A stretch of DNA of 64,000 nucleotides from Melastoma dodecandrum. Lineage: Eukaryota; Streptophyta; Magnoliopsida; Myrtales; Melastomataceae. The DNA lies in contig JARUPY010000055.1 of NCBI GenBank assembly GCA_029817715.1, forward strand, positions 1-64,000, written 5' to 3'. The position numbers and the translations under genes are program-made. Position 1 is the stretch's first letter, and each line of letters opens with the position of its first letter. The notes under the pieces are model-generated. The model saw only the letters and a program-made list of their open reading frames with translations. It did no database searches and was not told the DNA's origin. Below, one piece after another: positions 10,673 to 22,089 of this stretch.

Positions 10673-13600
10673 ATGAACGTTTCCGCTCTTTTGACTTCTG
10701 CTGCTATTAACATTGGCGTGTGCGTGCTGCTTCTGTCACTATATTCCGTGCTTAGGAAGCAGCCCAGCAACTTGAGAGTGTATTTTGGTCGGCGGCTACA
10801 TCAAGCGCTCCCGAGACGCCATGATCCTCCCTGCTTTGAGAGATTCATACCTACTCCCAGTTGGATATTGAAAGCTTGGGAAACACCTGAAGAAGAAATA
10901 TTGGCCATTGGTGGCTTGGATGCTGTAGTTTTCCTCAGGATTATCATTTTCAGGTGAATTTAAAATATGGTAAAGAGGTTGCCAATTGGGATTTATCACT
11001 GTGGCAACAGTTTTCTTATTTTGGCCGGAGATTTACAAAGCTAGCAAAAAAACAGATCCTGCCTTTGTTTTTTCCTTTTTGGTGCTTATTTGATTGGATG
11101 TAGAGTGAATTTTGATTCTTAATACTCAGTGTCTTATGCATATACTGCATCAATTGGTGTAAATTTTCTTATATTTTGTTCCTTATTCTGCTGCAGTCTG
11201 CGGGTGTTCTCCGTTGCTACTTTTGTATGTGTTTTTCTGGTACTTCCGATAAATTATTATGGACAAGAGATGCATCACAAACAGATACCATCAGAGTCGC
11301 TTGAAGTTTTCACAATTGAAAATGTAAAAGAAGGCTCGAGATGGTACTATTTACAATATCTCAGTATTCAAATATTGAATAGTTTAATGGACTTGGCATT
11401 TTCAAAAGTCCCTATTAATTGGTCATAGCGGGTTTATTTTTCAGGTTATGGGCTCATTGTCTTGCACTATATATCATAACTTGCTCTGCCTGCCTCCTCC
11501 TCTACGTTGTGAGTACCATTCGTGCAGCTTCTCCCTTGTTTTTGTTTTCAGTTACTTATCAGGAAGTTTATTTTGTGACTCCGTGTGAGCTCCGTAATGT
11601 CAACAGGAGTGCAAAAACATATCTACCATGCGGCTGGAATATATAAAAGCTTCTTCCCCAAACCCAAGTCAGTTCACAGTTCTCGTCCGCTCTATACCAT
11701 GGTCGGAACAAAAGTCATACAGTGATTCCGTGTTTGCTTTCTTCTCAAAATATCATGGAAACAGCTATTTGGGTCACCAGATGGTATACTGGTGTGGTAC
11801 AATAAGAAAACTAGTGGTATGGATCCTCCTAACATGTTCAATAATGGTGACCTTCATATTATTTCGGGGTGATTTTTTATCTGCAAATGCTTTCTTAGTT
11901 TGGTTGGGAATTCTTTTGCTGAGTTAGAAGAAACTGTCATTGCTGCTGTTCATTATATATTGATTGTCCTTAAGTTGCTAAGTATGCAATGTAGAGTTGC
12001 TTTGTTTTTGAAAATTTTCATGGTTACTGAATGCCCGATGCAATTTCCAGACTGGAATTACAGAAACATGCTTATGCATGTCGATACCCACAATTGAGAA
12101 TGACTGGTCTCTTCTTGTGCAGACTGATGCTCAGAAGATATGTAGTGGGGTAAGCTCTGAAGATTTTTCTAATAAATGCAAGCATCTATTGAATTGTGGT
12201 TTCTGTGGTGGAAGCGCAAAAACATTTCGGGTTCTTTCAAAAGAATCTGAATCTGTTAAAGACAACGTGTTTTATCGTGACTTGGATGCCACTATAAAGG
12301 AGAAGGTACATATTTCTCAGACTTTGGGCATAAGAAACTGCATCATGATTACATATTCATGAAATCTTCGATGAAGTATGTTTTGTGAGATTTGAAGGTG
12401 CCTGAAACTAAATTTGGGTTGTGGCTTTGCTCCTTCTAGTCTATATCTGTTCTGATCATCATTCAGTCAAATTATTGACTCAATAAATAGTTAATAGTTT
12501 AGTTACCCTGGTCTCTCACCTATTTCTGGACATGATCTGATACATGTGTTTCTTTTCCAAAACACATGATTATCCGTAGCCACTGCTCTTTAAACAGGAA
12601 GTCCCCGCAGCTTTTGTCTTCTTCCGGACACGGTTTGCTGCCTGTGTAGCAGCAGAGACTCTTCAATCATCGAATCCTATGTTGTGGGTGACTGACTTCG
12701 CTCCAGAACCACATGACATCTACTGGTCAAACTTGTGCATCCCCTACAGGCAGATTTGGATCCGGAAAAATTGTGACTTTGCTGACTACTGCTGTCCTCA
12801 TGTTTCTCTTTCTCATACCTGTTACTTTTGTTCAAGGGCTTACTCACTTAGAACAGCTACAACAAGCTTTTCCATTTCTCAAAAATATTCTGGAAAAGTG
12901 AGTCATCGTTTTGAATTTGAGGACCCTTTAATGGAACGTGATTCGTCAGCTCAGTATATTTTTCTGGGTTATCCTAATGTACAGTTTCTTGTATTATCAG
13001 GAAATTCATTAATCAGGTCGTCACGGGGTACCTGCCAAGTGTGATATTGCTGTTATTTTTGTTAGCCGTCCCGCCAATAATGATGGCGTTTTCTTCCGTG
13101 GAAGGGTCGGTTTCTCGTAGTGGGAGGAAGAAAAGTGCCTGTTGCAAGGTCTTGTATTTTGTAATTTGGAACGTTTTCTTCGTCAACGTACTCTCCGGTT
13201 CTGTCATTAGCCAAATCAGTGTATTCTCCAGCCCGAAGAGCATTCCGACACAGCTTGCAAAGGCGGTGCCGACTCAGGTTACTTCTCTTCTTCCAACACG
13301 TAATAAGTTGTAATTCTGGATTGCGTGGTTTAATCTGCATTTACATGAAAGATGGTTGGGTTGTGCACCTTTCTTTTTCCCTCTAGTTGCTGATCCGACA
13401 ACTATTCAAATTGTTGCAGGCTAGCTTTTTCATGACATATATCTTCACATCGGGTTGGGCGGGATTGTCAATAGAACTAATCCAACCTTTGCCTCTCATC
13501 TACAATTTGATTACCAGACATATCTTGAGAAGGAAAGATGAAGCATGCAATTGGTCCTACTCTTTCCCATATCACACAGAAGTTCCCCGAGTTCTCCTTT

Positions 13601-14504
13601 TCGGACATCTCGGATTCACCTTCTCCATTCTGGCACCATTAATGTTGCCTTTTCTGCTCAGTTACTTCTTATTCGCCCTACTGGTGTACAGAAACCAGGT
13701 GGGGTGGGGGGGGGCTCAGACATACTGAACCCTGTTTGCACTCTCACAGTATCTTACTTTAAGTGTGATTCTCCTTTCCCCGTGTTTCAGATTCTCAATG
13801 TATACATCACCAAGTATGAAGGCGGTGGACAGATTTGGCCGGCTGTTCATAACTGCACAATCTTTTCATTGGTATTGACACAAATTATAGGTCTGGGGGT
13901 TTTTGGACTGAAGCTGTCCACCGTAGGCGCAGGCTTCATGATTCCATTGATTATATTGACTCTTTTGTTCAATGAGTACTGCCGGAAGAGATTTTCTCCG
14001 ATATTCAAGAACACAGCTGCGCAGGTAACCCTTTTACAGCGAATCTCCCTATTCACGTCCCCAGATAAATACAAGAACATTTTCATCCCGCCACAGAATC
14101 TTATGATCGTCCTTGTTCTTGAAGGTTCTAATTGATTTAGATCAGGAGGACGAACGGTGCGGGAGGTTACAAGAGATTCACCAGCAGCTTCCATCTGCCT
14201 ACTGCCAACTGACGGTCAGCTCCCACAAGTTCCGTCCGTCTGGGTATAACACCCCTACTAGCAGAGATAGCAGCCAGCGTAACTCTTCCTCAACACCAGG
14301 TCAACACCTTACACATTTGTTTTGCTTCGCCCTCCTGTCTAGCCCAGGCTTATGTTGACATGTCGACTGCGACCGTGTGACTGCGTGCTCTCTCCCTCAG
14401 GCACGAGCTTGGGCATAGTGGACCCATTCATCGACAGTGAATCACTGCCCCACAAATTGGAGAGAGAGCCTTATGCCAAGTTCTCCAGTCTGGTAAACAA
14501 GTAG
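10673..14504 (+). CDS. RXW8: CSC1-like / OSCA hyperosmolality-gated channel, RXW8 type, with a one-base frameshift
   Basis: Member of the OSCA/TMEM63 (DUF221) family of mechano- and osmosensitive cation channels in plant membranes. Exons: 10673-10953, 11197-11343, 11445-11508, 11607-11816, 12123-12305, 12598-12897, 13001-13277, 13420-13698, 13791-14024, 14125-14299, 14401-14504. All borders keep phase, yet the sum is 2254 nt, one base more than 751 codons. The extra base lies in an A5 run at 12766-12770 in exon 6 (about residue 352). Upstream the family block CIPYRQIWIR reads in one frame; downstream LTTAVLMFLFLIPVTF reads in the next. In the sequence as given, translation stops at TAA 13010-13012. 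Other family marks are the N-terminal hydrophobic helix, INYYGQEMHHKQ, FTVLVRSIPW, FAPEPHDIYW, and the multi-helix C-terminal pore region with NEYCRKRF. Expected full length is about 750 residues. The break is either a recent mutation or a base-calling or assembly error; everything else looks intact. Confidence 0.92.
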
Positions 14505-15044
14505 AAGAGTCAGACGCAGTGTTTTTTAACTGCATGCTGCTGCTCAGAGGACTCCATTTGCAGCCTCCCCAGAAAAGTTTTGTTACTTAGCGCAGAAAGG
14601 GTATTAGAATCACGTCATCTGTACATGTTACAACGACACCGCATTCGTGTCGAGGGATACAGAACAGTGACTAGCTAACGATTCAGAAGCTGAAATACCT
14701 TCTTATTATGATCCCACTTGTTACGGGCTTTTCCTCGGAAGCGTTGTTTTGGGCCTACGGCAACATCAACCTGTGAATGTGCTCACGGCTTATTAGTAAG
14801 TTGGACTTTGTGCGTTCGGCTAGGGCAAGAAAAAAATGGTCCCCGACATCATAAACAGAAAGGACTTTTTATGATTCTTAGAAATGACAAAATGACAAGG
14901 GAGAAACGGACGACCCCACAGTTTAGTCACTCCCCCTGTCACCGTCCACGTTACATTAATTTTCTCACAAAGAAAAGTCCCACTTTGCCTATCTTCATCC
15001 CTCTTTCGAGTCCCTGTCCCAGAAGAGTTGTTGGGAGGGATTCG
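14505..15044. other. Spacer between RXW8-like and MYB genes
   Basis: Holds the 3' untranslated end of the RXW8-like gene and the promoter and leader of the MYB gene. I see no further gene. An open frame runs into the MYB start from 14718, but the canonical MYB N-terminus begins at 15045. Confidence 0.5.
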
Positions 15045-16218
15045 ATGGGGCGAGCTCCTTGCTGCGACAAGGCGAACGTGAAGAAGGGGCCGTGGTCTCT
15101 CGAGGAGGATGCCAAGCTCAAGTCCTACATCTTGAAGCACGGCACTGGTGGCAATTGGATCGCCTTGCCTCAAAAGATCGGTATATATCTGCTCTCGTTG
15201 ATCCCTAGTTCTTTTCTTCTAAACCCTTTGTGTGTTTGCAAGTAGGGTTTATGATCATTTGCTAAGATCGCACACCCTCTTTCGGATGTGACTGAGAAGG
15301 GCTCAGGAGATGCGGGAAGAGCTGCCGCCTCCGTTGGTTGAATTACCTCCGTCCCAATATTAAGCACGGCGACTTCTCCAAGGAAGAGGATAACCTCATT
15401 TGCAGCCTGTACATAAGCATCGGCAGCAGGTGATGTGATGAATTGCTCCGAAACCCATGTTGAGAGATCATACGGAAAGTTATGGATCGGGTTTTCATAA
15501 ATCGGTACAGTTCCGAGATTTTGATTCTTCTATATGTGTGCATAGGTGGTCCATAATAGCAGCGCAGTTGCCGGGACGGACGGACAACGACATAAAGAAC
15601 TATTGGAACACTAAGTTGAAGAAGAAGCTCCTCGGCGATCAAAAGAAAGGGCGAGTGGACAAAAAGGGGAAGGGAAACAATCCGAATCGAGAGATGGAAA
15701 AGAGGGTCGTCGCAGGATTTAATTATCTCATGACGGATAATATGGACATCGGGAATTGTGGTAGCAGCAGCCAGCGGAAGTCTTATTGCCCCGCAATGGC
15801 CTTGCCAGTGTCGACAATGTTACGACAACCTATGCAGTACAACAACCATGAGCTGCCCCATCCCTCGAACTTCGACCGGAAACTACTCGTCAAGCTTGGG
15901 GGAAGGTTTTACGACGAAAATGATCATCATGCCGTCTCCGATCGTTTTCCGGACATCACCGATGGTTCGTCGTCAGGAAACCCCGGTCACGAGCAACTGG
16001 TGAATGACCGTGCCGCCTCTCCAATTCCAATGTCTCATCTTCTGCAGAGCGATAGCCATTTCACTCTGGGACTCAATGCCAACAACGGGTACTCCAAAGA
16101 AGGGCTCGAAGGGCTGGAGTTCCTACTAGGGTACGACGAAACGATCGTGCGCGACAGTGCAGGACTACTCACGGGGGTTTATGGCGGACGCGGGGGGCCG
16201 TCGGACGGGACTAGATGA
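15045..16218 (+). CDS. R2R3-MYB transcription factor, subgroup-14-like (RAX/MYB36 group)
   Basis: Nuclear DNA-binding regulator. Three exons, 15045-15180, 15300-15429 and 15546-16218, join in phase to 312 residues. The start [17 protein letters not shown] is the hallmark of this MYB group. The R2 repeat spans about residues 14-61 and the R3 repeat about 67-112, ending [20 protein letters not shown]. The two intron positions inside R2 and R3 are the usual ones for plant R2R3-MYBs. The sequences [14 protein letters not shown] and [18 protein letters not shown] match the RAX, MYB36 and MYB68 clade, whose members control axillary meristems, root endodermis and suberin or lignin barriers; the exact role here is not shown. 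The C-terminal part is variable, glycine- and serine-rich, and carries no motif I recognise. Confidence 0.93.
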
Positions 16219-17318
16219 GCACACACCTCAGTTAACGCAGGTAAGATCATCATCCGACGCATGGACATGATTGAACATATTTCACATCTACATCACACGT
16301 ACAATGGGTGTCGTTGGGTTGTAATAAAAGAAGAAGAAGCATGCATTTCCTCTCATCCTAAGCTGAACTCTTCACATCTTAGTGAACAAACTGAAAAAAA
16401 ACCCTACTCTCTCTTGCAAAATCTTAAGCATCTCTCAAACCCCATGTAATCTCTGTCATTACCCACGTAGTCATCCCCCCATTGGCCGCAGGTTTTTGCT
16501 AATGATTAGGTGGAATATAAATTAGTTAAACGAGGCAGGTAGAGACATATATGTACCTAGAACTTGTTCCTCTTCTTACAAGCCCTTTTTCTTTCCTTCT
16601 CTCCTAACACTTCTTGCCCTTTTAATTTGTTACGTTCTCGTCATAGTGAGGAGTTAGTTCAAATAATTTTGATAAAAAAACAAACATCACATGCGTCGCT
16701 TACCCTAACCACGATAATGTAGCAAACAATAATTCCTCGATAGTTTAGATATGGCAACAATTATTTGTGAGAAACACGTGTCGTCTTGACATGATGCTAA
16801 GTATTAGCAACTTGGGAGGGGACTGCATGTACATATATATTTTCAAACCCTAAGCGAACACCAACTCCCCCCACCCCCCCCATGTGAGAGTTGTCCTGTC
16901 AAGACAACATTTAATGTAGGGGGGGGGGGGGGGTGTAATGACGGGAGGCAGGTTTTTCCTCGAGATTTGGTTGGGTTTTCGGTTTGACGTGTGAATGAAT
17001 AAATGGCTACGTTTTCTCCGCCAAACATTTTACTTTTCAAAGGCAATAACCGTGCGTGTACGGTTTTCATTTATCGACCAGTAAAAAAAATTATGATTTT
17101 ATTTTAGAATTTTGATAGTAAAATTAAGTAGGTTGAAAGTAGAAATTGTACTATAGTTTCTGATGCTGTTAAGAATACATAAAATTGGTGGAGGCTGAAT
17201 AATGTGTCTATTCTGGAGCTGCTGTTACGAATAAGGTGAATGATGAGACGGAGAAATACGAAAACGAGAAGTTAGAGATTCATTATTATAAGATACATAT
17301 CATATTATATTAATGTAT

Positions 17319-17430
17319 TATTTGGCTTTCATATGATTAAATTAAAAATTGACTAAAATTAATATTAAAACAGAAATTAATAAAAAAATTATATAATAAA
17401 TTAAGTTAAAATATTAAAAAAGAAAGTTAA
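17319..17430 (+). repeat. Diverged copy of an inverted-repeat (MITE-like) terminus
   Basis: Starts with TTATTTGGCTTTC and continues AT-rich through ATTATATAATAAATTAAG. This follows the order of blocks seen, more clearly, in the pair at 18228-18375 and 18640-18779. It is more diverged than those two. I cannot set its right border. Confidence 0.5.
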
Positions 17431-18227
17431 CTCGTAGACGTAAAAGTATATTTTGTCACGTATACATTATAAATTTCGAAAACCGGAGGTTTTCCTTCCT
17501 ACCAAAACAGACGCTATGGTTCCCATTCCCACCAACAGTTGTTCTTGGTTCAGGTCGAATATATATATAATGAATGATGAGGATTAGATTAGCGGGAAAC
17601 AGGAGAATAATAACGTGTCCCGACACACATGGGAGAATATCCCTTCGCCTGCAAGAAACCGGCCGCATAAATCTCAATGGCAAGACACCAAAACTCGAAA
17701 GTCCAGAGAGCTCAATAATAATTTCGGATTAGGATTTGATCTTTTCTGGTCGGTTTATAAAAAGGAAACCAAAGAGTGACTTGATGGAATCAAATTGTTT
17801 GCTGCCTGCCTCATTTAAAAGAGATAATTCGGATGTGAGAAATGAGTTTTCCGTAGATAAAATTACGAGTTTACTAAATAATAGTGCTGGTTATCAAATT
17901 TAATTCAAATAAAAGATAATAAGATAAGTTTTCCTCATAATATAACATAAATGAATATCTGACAGTCATAAGAGAACTGACTATCACTACCACCAAGAAA
18001 TTCCATCCCCCACCCCTCTCCTCCTCTGCCCTACTCATTTTATTATTATTATTAACCATGGATGTGATATTGCTTTCCTTCACTTATTGGGAAATCATTC
18101 TTATTTGATCGAGACGATGTTCATTGCCTCCGTTGGACCGGCCCATTATGTTTTATGGTTCTCTTAAAATCTGACCCATATTTAATACGCCCAACACCAA
18201 CCGTAAATCATTCCAAAATATTCTTAA

Positions 18228-18375
18228 ACTCATGGAGCATCAACTTTGAGCCAACTTTTTATTTTGTCATTAACTTAGTTTGTTATAATATAATTTTGTC
18301 ACCAACTTTTGTTTTTATTTTAATTTTGACAAATCATGAATTTCTTCTAGCGAAAGCCAAATAAGGCCTTAATAT
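18228..18375 (-). repeat. MITE-like terminal inverted repeat, left arm
   Basis: About 140 bp that is the reverse complement, with mismatches, of 18640-18779. Shared blocks include TTAACTTAGTTTGTTATA, TTTTGTCACCAACTTTT and the terminal GCCAAATAAGGCCTTAA. The outer end (GGCCTTATTTGGC on the complement) resembles the GGCCTGTTTGGC type of end seen in plant non-autonomous DNA elements. The two outer ends face each other across about 265 bp. Confidence 0.6.
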
Positions 18376-18639
18376 AGTGTGACCCGTGTCCTATAATAGT
18401 GGAGTTTCAATCTATCATTCATTCATCTCATAATCCACTTTATCCGTAGTAGTCTCTCCTTAATTAAACATCATCCGACCTTCATCGATTTTTCATATTT
18501 TTTGACAACATCAGTAATTAGCGTTAACTTCGGCTTCCAATTCAATTGATTTGTCCATCAAAATTTTATAAACAAATATTATTTCCCATTTTTTTATTTT
18601 TTTTTTACTTTTTAGTCGATAAATGAAAATTGTCTATTA

Positions 18640-18779
18640 AGGTCTGTTTGGCTTATGCACGATAAAATTCAAGATTGGTCAAAATCAAAATCAAAATAAA
18701 AGTTGGTGACAAAATTATATAACAAACTAAGTTAATGACAAAACAGAAAGTTGATTCAAACTTGACGCCATAAATTGAT
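18640..18779 (+). repeat. MITE-like terminal inverted repeat, right arm
   Basis: Begins TTAAGGTCTGTTTGGC and pairs with the arm at 18228-18375 over about 140 bp. It could be the end of a second element inserted in opposite orientation or one arm of a larger foldback. TTAA next to both ends is compatible with a short target duplication. Confidence 0.6.
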
Positions 18780-19399
18780 ATTTTGACAAAAAATTCCCCG
18801 GAACACTGACAAGCTCAGCCTCGTCTACGGCGCTTACGGGTGGTGGCACGATTGTATTATCCATGCAGCTGTGCCATTCTCGATGTACCCACCATGTTCG
18901 TCAACGAATGATGAGATAACCAAAAAATAATAATAATAATACGAAACTAAGAAAAAATTGCATGACGCAGGCAAACCAAGAAAAGACTACTACTACTACT
19001 ACATTTGGGGTGTGATCGATCGACTTCCAAATGATTCGTAGGTGGACCTTTTCAGGGTCTTGTAAGTACCAACTTCAACATATTTAAATCTCCCAATTAT
19101 ATTAGCATGATTTATCATCATTGCATATGTAATCCACCTTGTCCCCCCCGATCTCCCTTCACTAATTTCCAACAGTCGATAAATACTTATTTAACCCTAA
19201 CCTTCATTAGTACATCATTTGAACAAACATATACAACATAAGTAGTTCATATAATAATTTGAATATGGAATTCCATGTACCAGTCAATTCAGATGGAAAA
19301 AGTGTTTTTGTCCTCGGCCAATGATGAATTGTCCAAGGATTGGAATTGGTCGGCGGAAGAAGACGATGGGTAACCTAATACATACAAATTTGGCAATAT

Positions 19400-19563
19400 A
19401 TATATATATATATATACATGATCATCTCAATCACTCCCACTTCTTCTTCTCACCAAATATATATATATACATGATCATCTCAATCACTCCCACTTCTTCG
19501 TCTCACCAAATATATATATATACATGATCATCTCAATCACTCCCACTTCTTCTTCTCACCAAA
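19400..19563. repeat. 53-bp tandem repeat, three units with (TA)n spacer
   Basis: Three near-identical units, each containing CATGATCATCTCAATCACTC followed by a TTCTTC block and a TATATA run. CATGATCATC begins at 19417, 19470 and 19523, an exact 53-bp period. Copy two differs from the others by TTCTTCG versus TTCTTCT. The high identity suggests recent expansion. Confidence 0.9.
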
Positions 19564-20115
19564 CCCTCTTCTTCTCCATTCGAAACACCTTCTTTTTATA
19601 TTAAGAAAAGAATATCCAAGACGCATGTACTAAAATAACTAAAACGATCGATACAAATGTCAATCTCTGAGGGTTAGGATAATATTATTAAACTTTGGTC
19701 ATTTGTTTCGATGGTTAGTGTCACGTGTAAATCATCGGCCGAGGTGGGTTAAAAAACAAAAAAAGGATGATCATGTCATGCATGAGTGAGTTGTTTGTTC
19801 ATTCGGGGTTTAGAGAATAGCTAGGCAGGGGGGTGGGCGTGGCCTCGTCATACCACCCAATCCCATTGAATTATTGTGCTCGATATTGCGTGGGACTGCA
19901 TGCGTAGAAAAATATAACCTATGAATAATTATCACTTATAATTATTTGACATCTCGAAAGTTTGGTAATGATTGAGTTATTGTGTCGGTTAAATATTGCT
20001 GTTGTTGTTTTTAAGATATTTAATTTCCATATAATTCATTAGTCTTCCGAAGTTGCCTTTTAATTGTCATCTTGGATATATATTTTTTTATTATTATTTT
20101 TAGGTTTACTACACA
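19564..20115. other. Spacer upstream of HD-Zip gene
   Basis: AT-rich promoter region of the HD-Zip gene. It contains a CACGTG-type core near 19722 (TCACGTGTAA). No gene is seen. Confidence 0.4.
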
Positions 20116-20123
20116 TATAAAAG
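20116..20123 (+). promoter_or_regulatory. Probable TATA box of the HD-Zip gene
   Basis: TATAAAAG lies 76 bp upstream of the ATG at 20192, consistent with a TATA box and a short leader. Assigned by sequence and distance only. Confidence 0.55.
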
Positions 20124-20191
20124 TCTAACCACATCCCATCCGTCTTTTTTAATTTCCATATTCCCTGTGCTTTTTCCCCTTCTTGATCGTC

Positions 20192-21041
20192 ATGATCGAC
20201 GATTTCTCGTTCCCCAGTCTCGACCTGAGCCTCCTCTGTTACGGGGGTTACGCAAGTTCGCCACGTCTGGATGGTTGCGGACGAGGTCGTGAGATGGCCG
20301 ACGGGGTTTCGCGGCCGGACGAGGACGACCCTCGCCTTCCTCGCCTCACCCTTGGGTTGCCGGACTCCGTCCCTCGGGCGGATTCGGGAGGATTCGGCGA
20401 CGGGAGCCCTCGATGGAGCGCGTCGCCGTCGTTCTCGGACTCCTTGGTGAGGGAACATAAGGGGGACGAAGGCGAAGGGGCCGACGGGGGGAGTCCGAGG
20501 AAGAAGCTTAAGCTGTCAAAGCAGCAGACCTCGGTCCTGGAGGAGTACTTCGACTCGAACGCTACCCTTAACGGTGTAAGTGATCGCGTTTTCCTTTGTT
20601 TCCTGAGCATAACTGATCGGTATTCGATTGAAACTAATTACCGTGGCGGTTGAATGTGAAGCAGAGGCAAAAGCAAGAACTGGCCGAGAAGCTGAATCTC
20701 CGTCCTCGTCAAGTTGAAGTGTGGTTTCAGAACAGAAGAGCAAGGTCGGTTCGATCTCTGAGTGATTCGGTTGGTCCTCGAAACCCGTATTGATTTCCTT
20801 TCTTTCTTTCTTCTTCTTTTTATATAAACGTAGGACGAAGCTGAAGCAGACGGAGGTGGACTGCCAGATGCTGAGGAAATGTTGCGAAACCCTAAAGGAA
20901 GACAACGCGAGGTTGAAGATGGAGCTTTGGAGGCTGAAATATGACACGGAGGAGCCTTCGACTTCGCCCGTCTGCATCTGCCCTTCTTGCAAAACCAGTT
21001 TCCCATCGCCATTGTCTCCAACCAATAGACAGGGGCCGTGA
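20192..21041 (+). CDS. HD-Zip class II transcription factor
   Basis: Nuclear homeodomain-leucine zipper regulator. Exons 20192-20575, 20665-20744 and 20834-21041 join in phase to 223 residues. N-terminal LDLSL (about residues 10-14) and LTLGL are LxLxL EAR-type repression motifs. The homeodomain begins at [10 protein letters not shown] (about residue 105), has [16 protein letters not shown] in helix 3, and is split by two introns in the positions usual for this class. The leucine zipper follows directly with heptad leucines in the segment [19 protein letters not shown]. The C-terminus carries CPSC followed by K instead of the usual E of the class II CPSCE redox motif. This combination defines class II (HAT22/HAT9/HAT14-like), whose members act mostly as repressors in shade and auxin responses; that role is from family knowledge. 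The ATG at 20192 is preferred over an internal ATG at 20293 because only it includes LDLSL. Confidence 0.93.
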
Positions 21042-21316
21042 AGACTCCCGCATCGAGGTCGACTGAGTTTGCTAGGGTTTGATCTCGGGCCGGCGGCGTT
21101 TATATTACCGAGTACTTACTTATATATTGCTTACTGGAGGTTGTGTACGCAAGAAGGCCCGTATGATTTGATCTTTGAATGATTTTAGTATGCTGATCTT
21201 ACGCTTTATGATCACATGTCGATGTAGACCTTTAACGGGGAGTCACCCTTCTCAATGACGATCTTCCAACCCATCTTCTTACGTGCGCTCGTGATCTCTA
21301 TCTCATACTTAACTGT

Positions 21317-21422
21317 AAGGCTAAATTAGTAAATCTATCATGTATTATACTCATTTTTTATCATAGTTCAAGGCTAAATTAGTAAATCTATCATGTATTA
21401 TACTCATTTTTTATCATAGTTC
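21317..21422. repeat. Perfect 53-bp tandem duplication
   Basis: The unit beginning AAGGCTAAATTAGTAAATC occurs at 21317-21369 and again at 21370-21422 with no difference that I see. It lies just downstream of the HD-Zip gene. Perfect identity indicates a recent slippage or duplication event. Confidence 0.9.
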
Positions 21423-21829
21423 TTACTCCGTTATATCTACTTATTTCGTCGTATTAAATATATCCTCAGTTAGTGTTACAAATAATGGCGTCCTACGTGA
21501 TACACATAAAGGGGTAATAAGGGGAGTGACCTACTTTTGACACCCTGGCTCCACATCATATTCGGTTTCACGTGTGTTGTTTCTGTCTTGTCGTATAAAC
21601 GGAGGTGTATTAACACCGTTTATACTAACAGGGATGCAACACTAACGGATGATGGATTTGATATAACTGAGTAAGTCCATATAATGTTTCGAGATGGGAT
21701 AGATCAGAAAAAATTGGCATACTACATGATTGATTTGCCAATTTGGCCTAACAATAAAGACTTCGTGGAGAAAATTGCCAGAGGTTAGGGATAAAACTTG
21801 AAAACTAGGCCTTCGAACTCGAATCGTTG
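21423..21829. other. Spacer, no gene recognised
   Basis: AT-rich sequence between the HD-Zip gene and the xylanase fragment. I see no family match on either strand. It may include more decayed xylanase sequence, but nothing is legible. Confidence 0.4.
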
Positions 21830-22089
21830 AAGACGTCATGAACTCGACCTACTGGTGTTCTCGATCTTAGACTCCTCGACTTCTGCTTTACCCTACCCGT
21901 GATCTCTTCCTTGACACCGTTCCAAGTCAGCGTCCTGTCTGGCGGCAGCCATGAAGTGCCGCTTGGTCTCCTAGACGATCCTCTTGTCAGTGGAGGAATC
22001 GTGGAGGACTATCTTGTGGCCGCAGCCGGCCCAGCCTTTCAAGCCATCCTCGAACCTAGGATTGAGGATGATGTTGTCGTTATCGTTCT
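21830..22089 (-). pseudogene. Fragment of a GH10 endo-1,4-beta-xylanase gene (CBM22 domain), broken
   Basis: On the minus strand, starting at the Copia LTR border, the sequence reads NIILNPRFEDGLKGW and then KIVLHDSS. These are hallmarks of the CBM22 carbohydrate-binding domain in plant GH10 xylanases, which act on xylan in the cell wall. After a stop codon (at about 21977) and a frame change, a second block reads TWNGVKEEITGRVKQK, also typical of this domain. No catalytic GH10 domain is found nearby and nothing clear is seen on the far side of the Copia element. It is therefore a decayed fragment. The Copia LTR abuts the coding block directly, which suggests insertion into the gene, but a matching 5-bp target duplication is not clear (GTTCT left versus GTTAC right). 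Confidence 0.7.

Larger units (their letters stand above)
16219..19399. other. AT-rich intergenic region
   Basis: No gene is recognised. It begins with the probable MYB 3' UTR. A G homopolymer lies at about 16919-16933. Three copies of an inverted-repeat element family are present near 17319-17430, 18228-18375 and 18640-18779 and are described separately. The remaining sequence is AT-rich with no long open frame. Confidence 0.5.
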
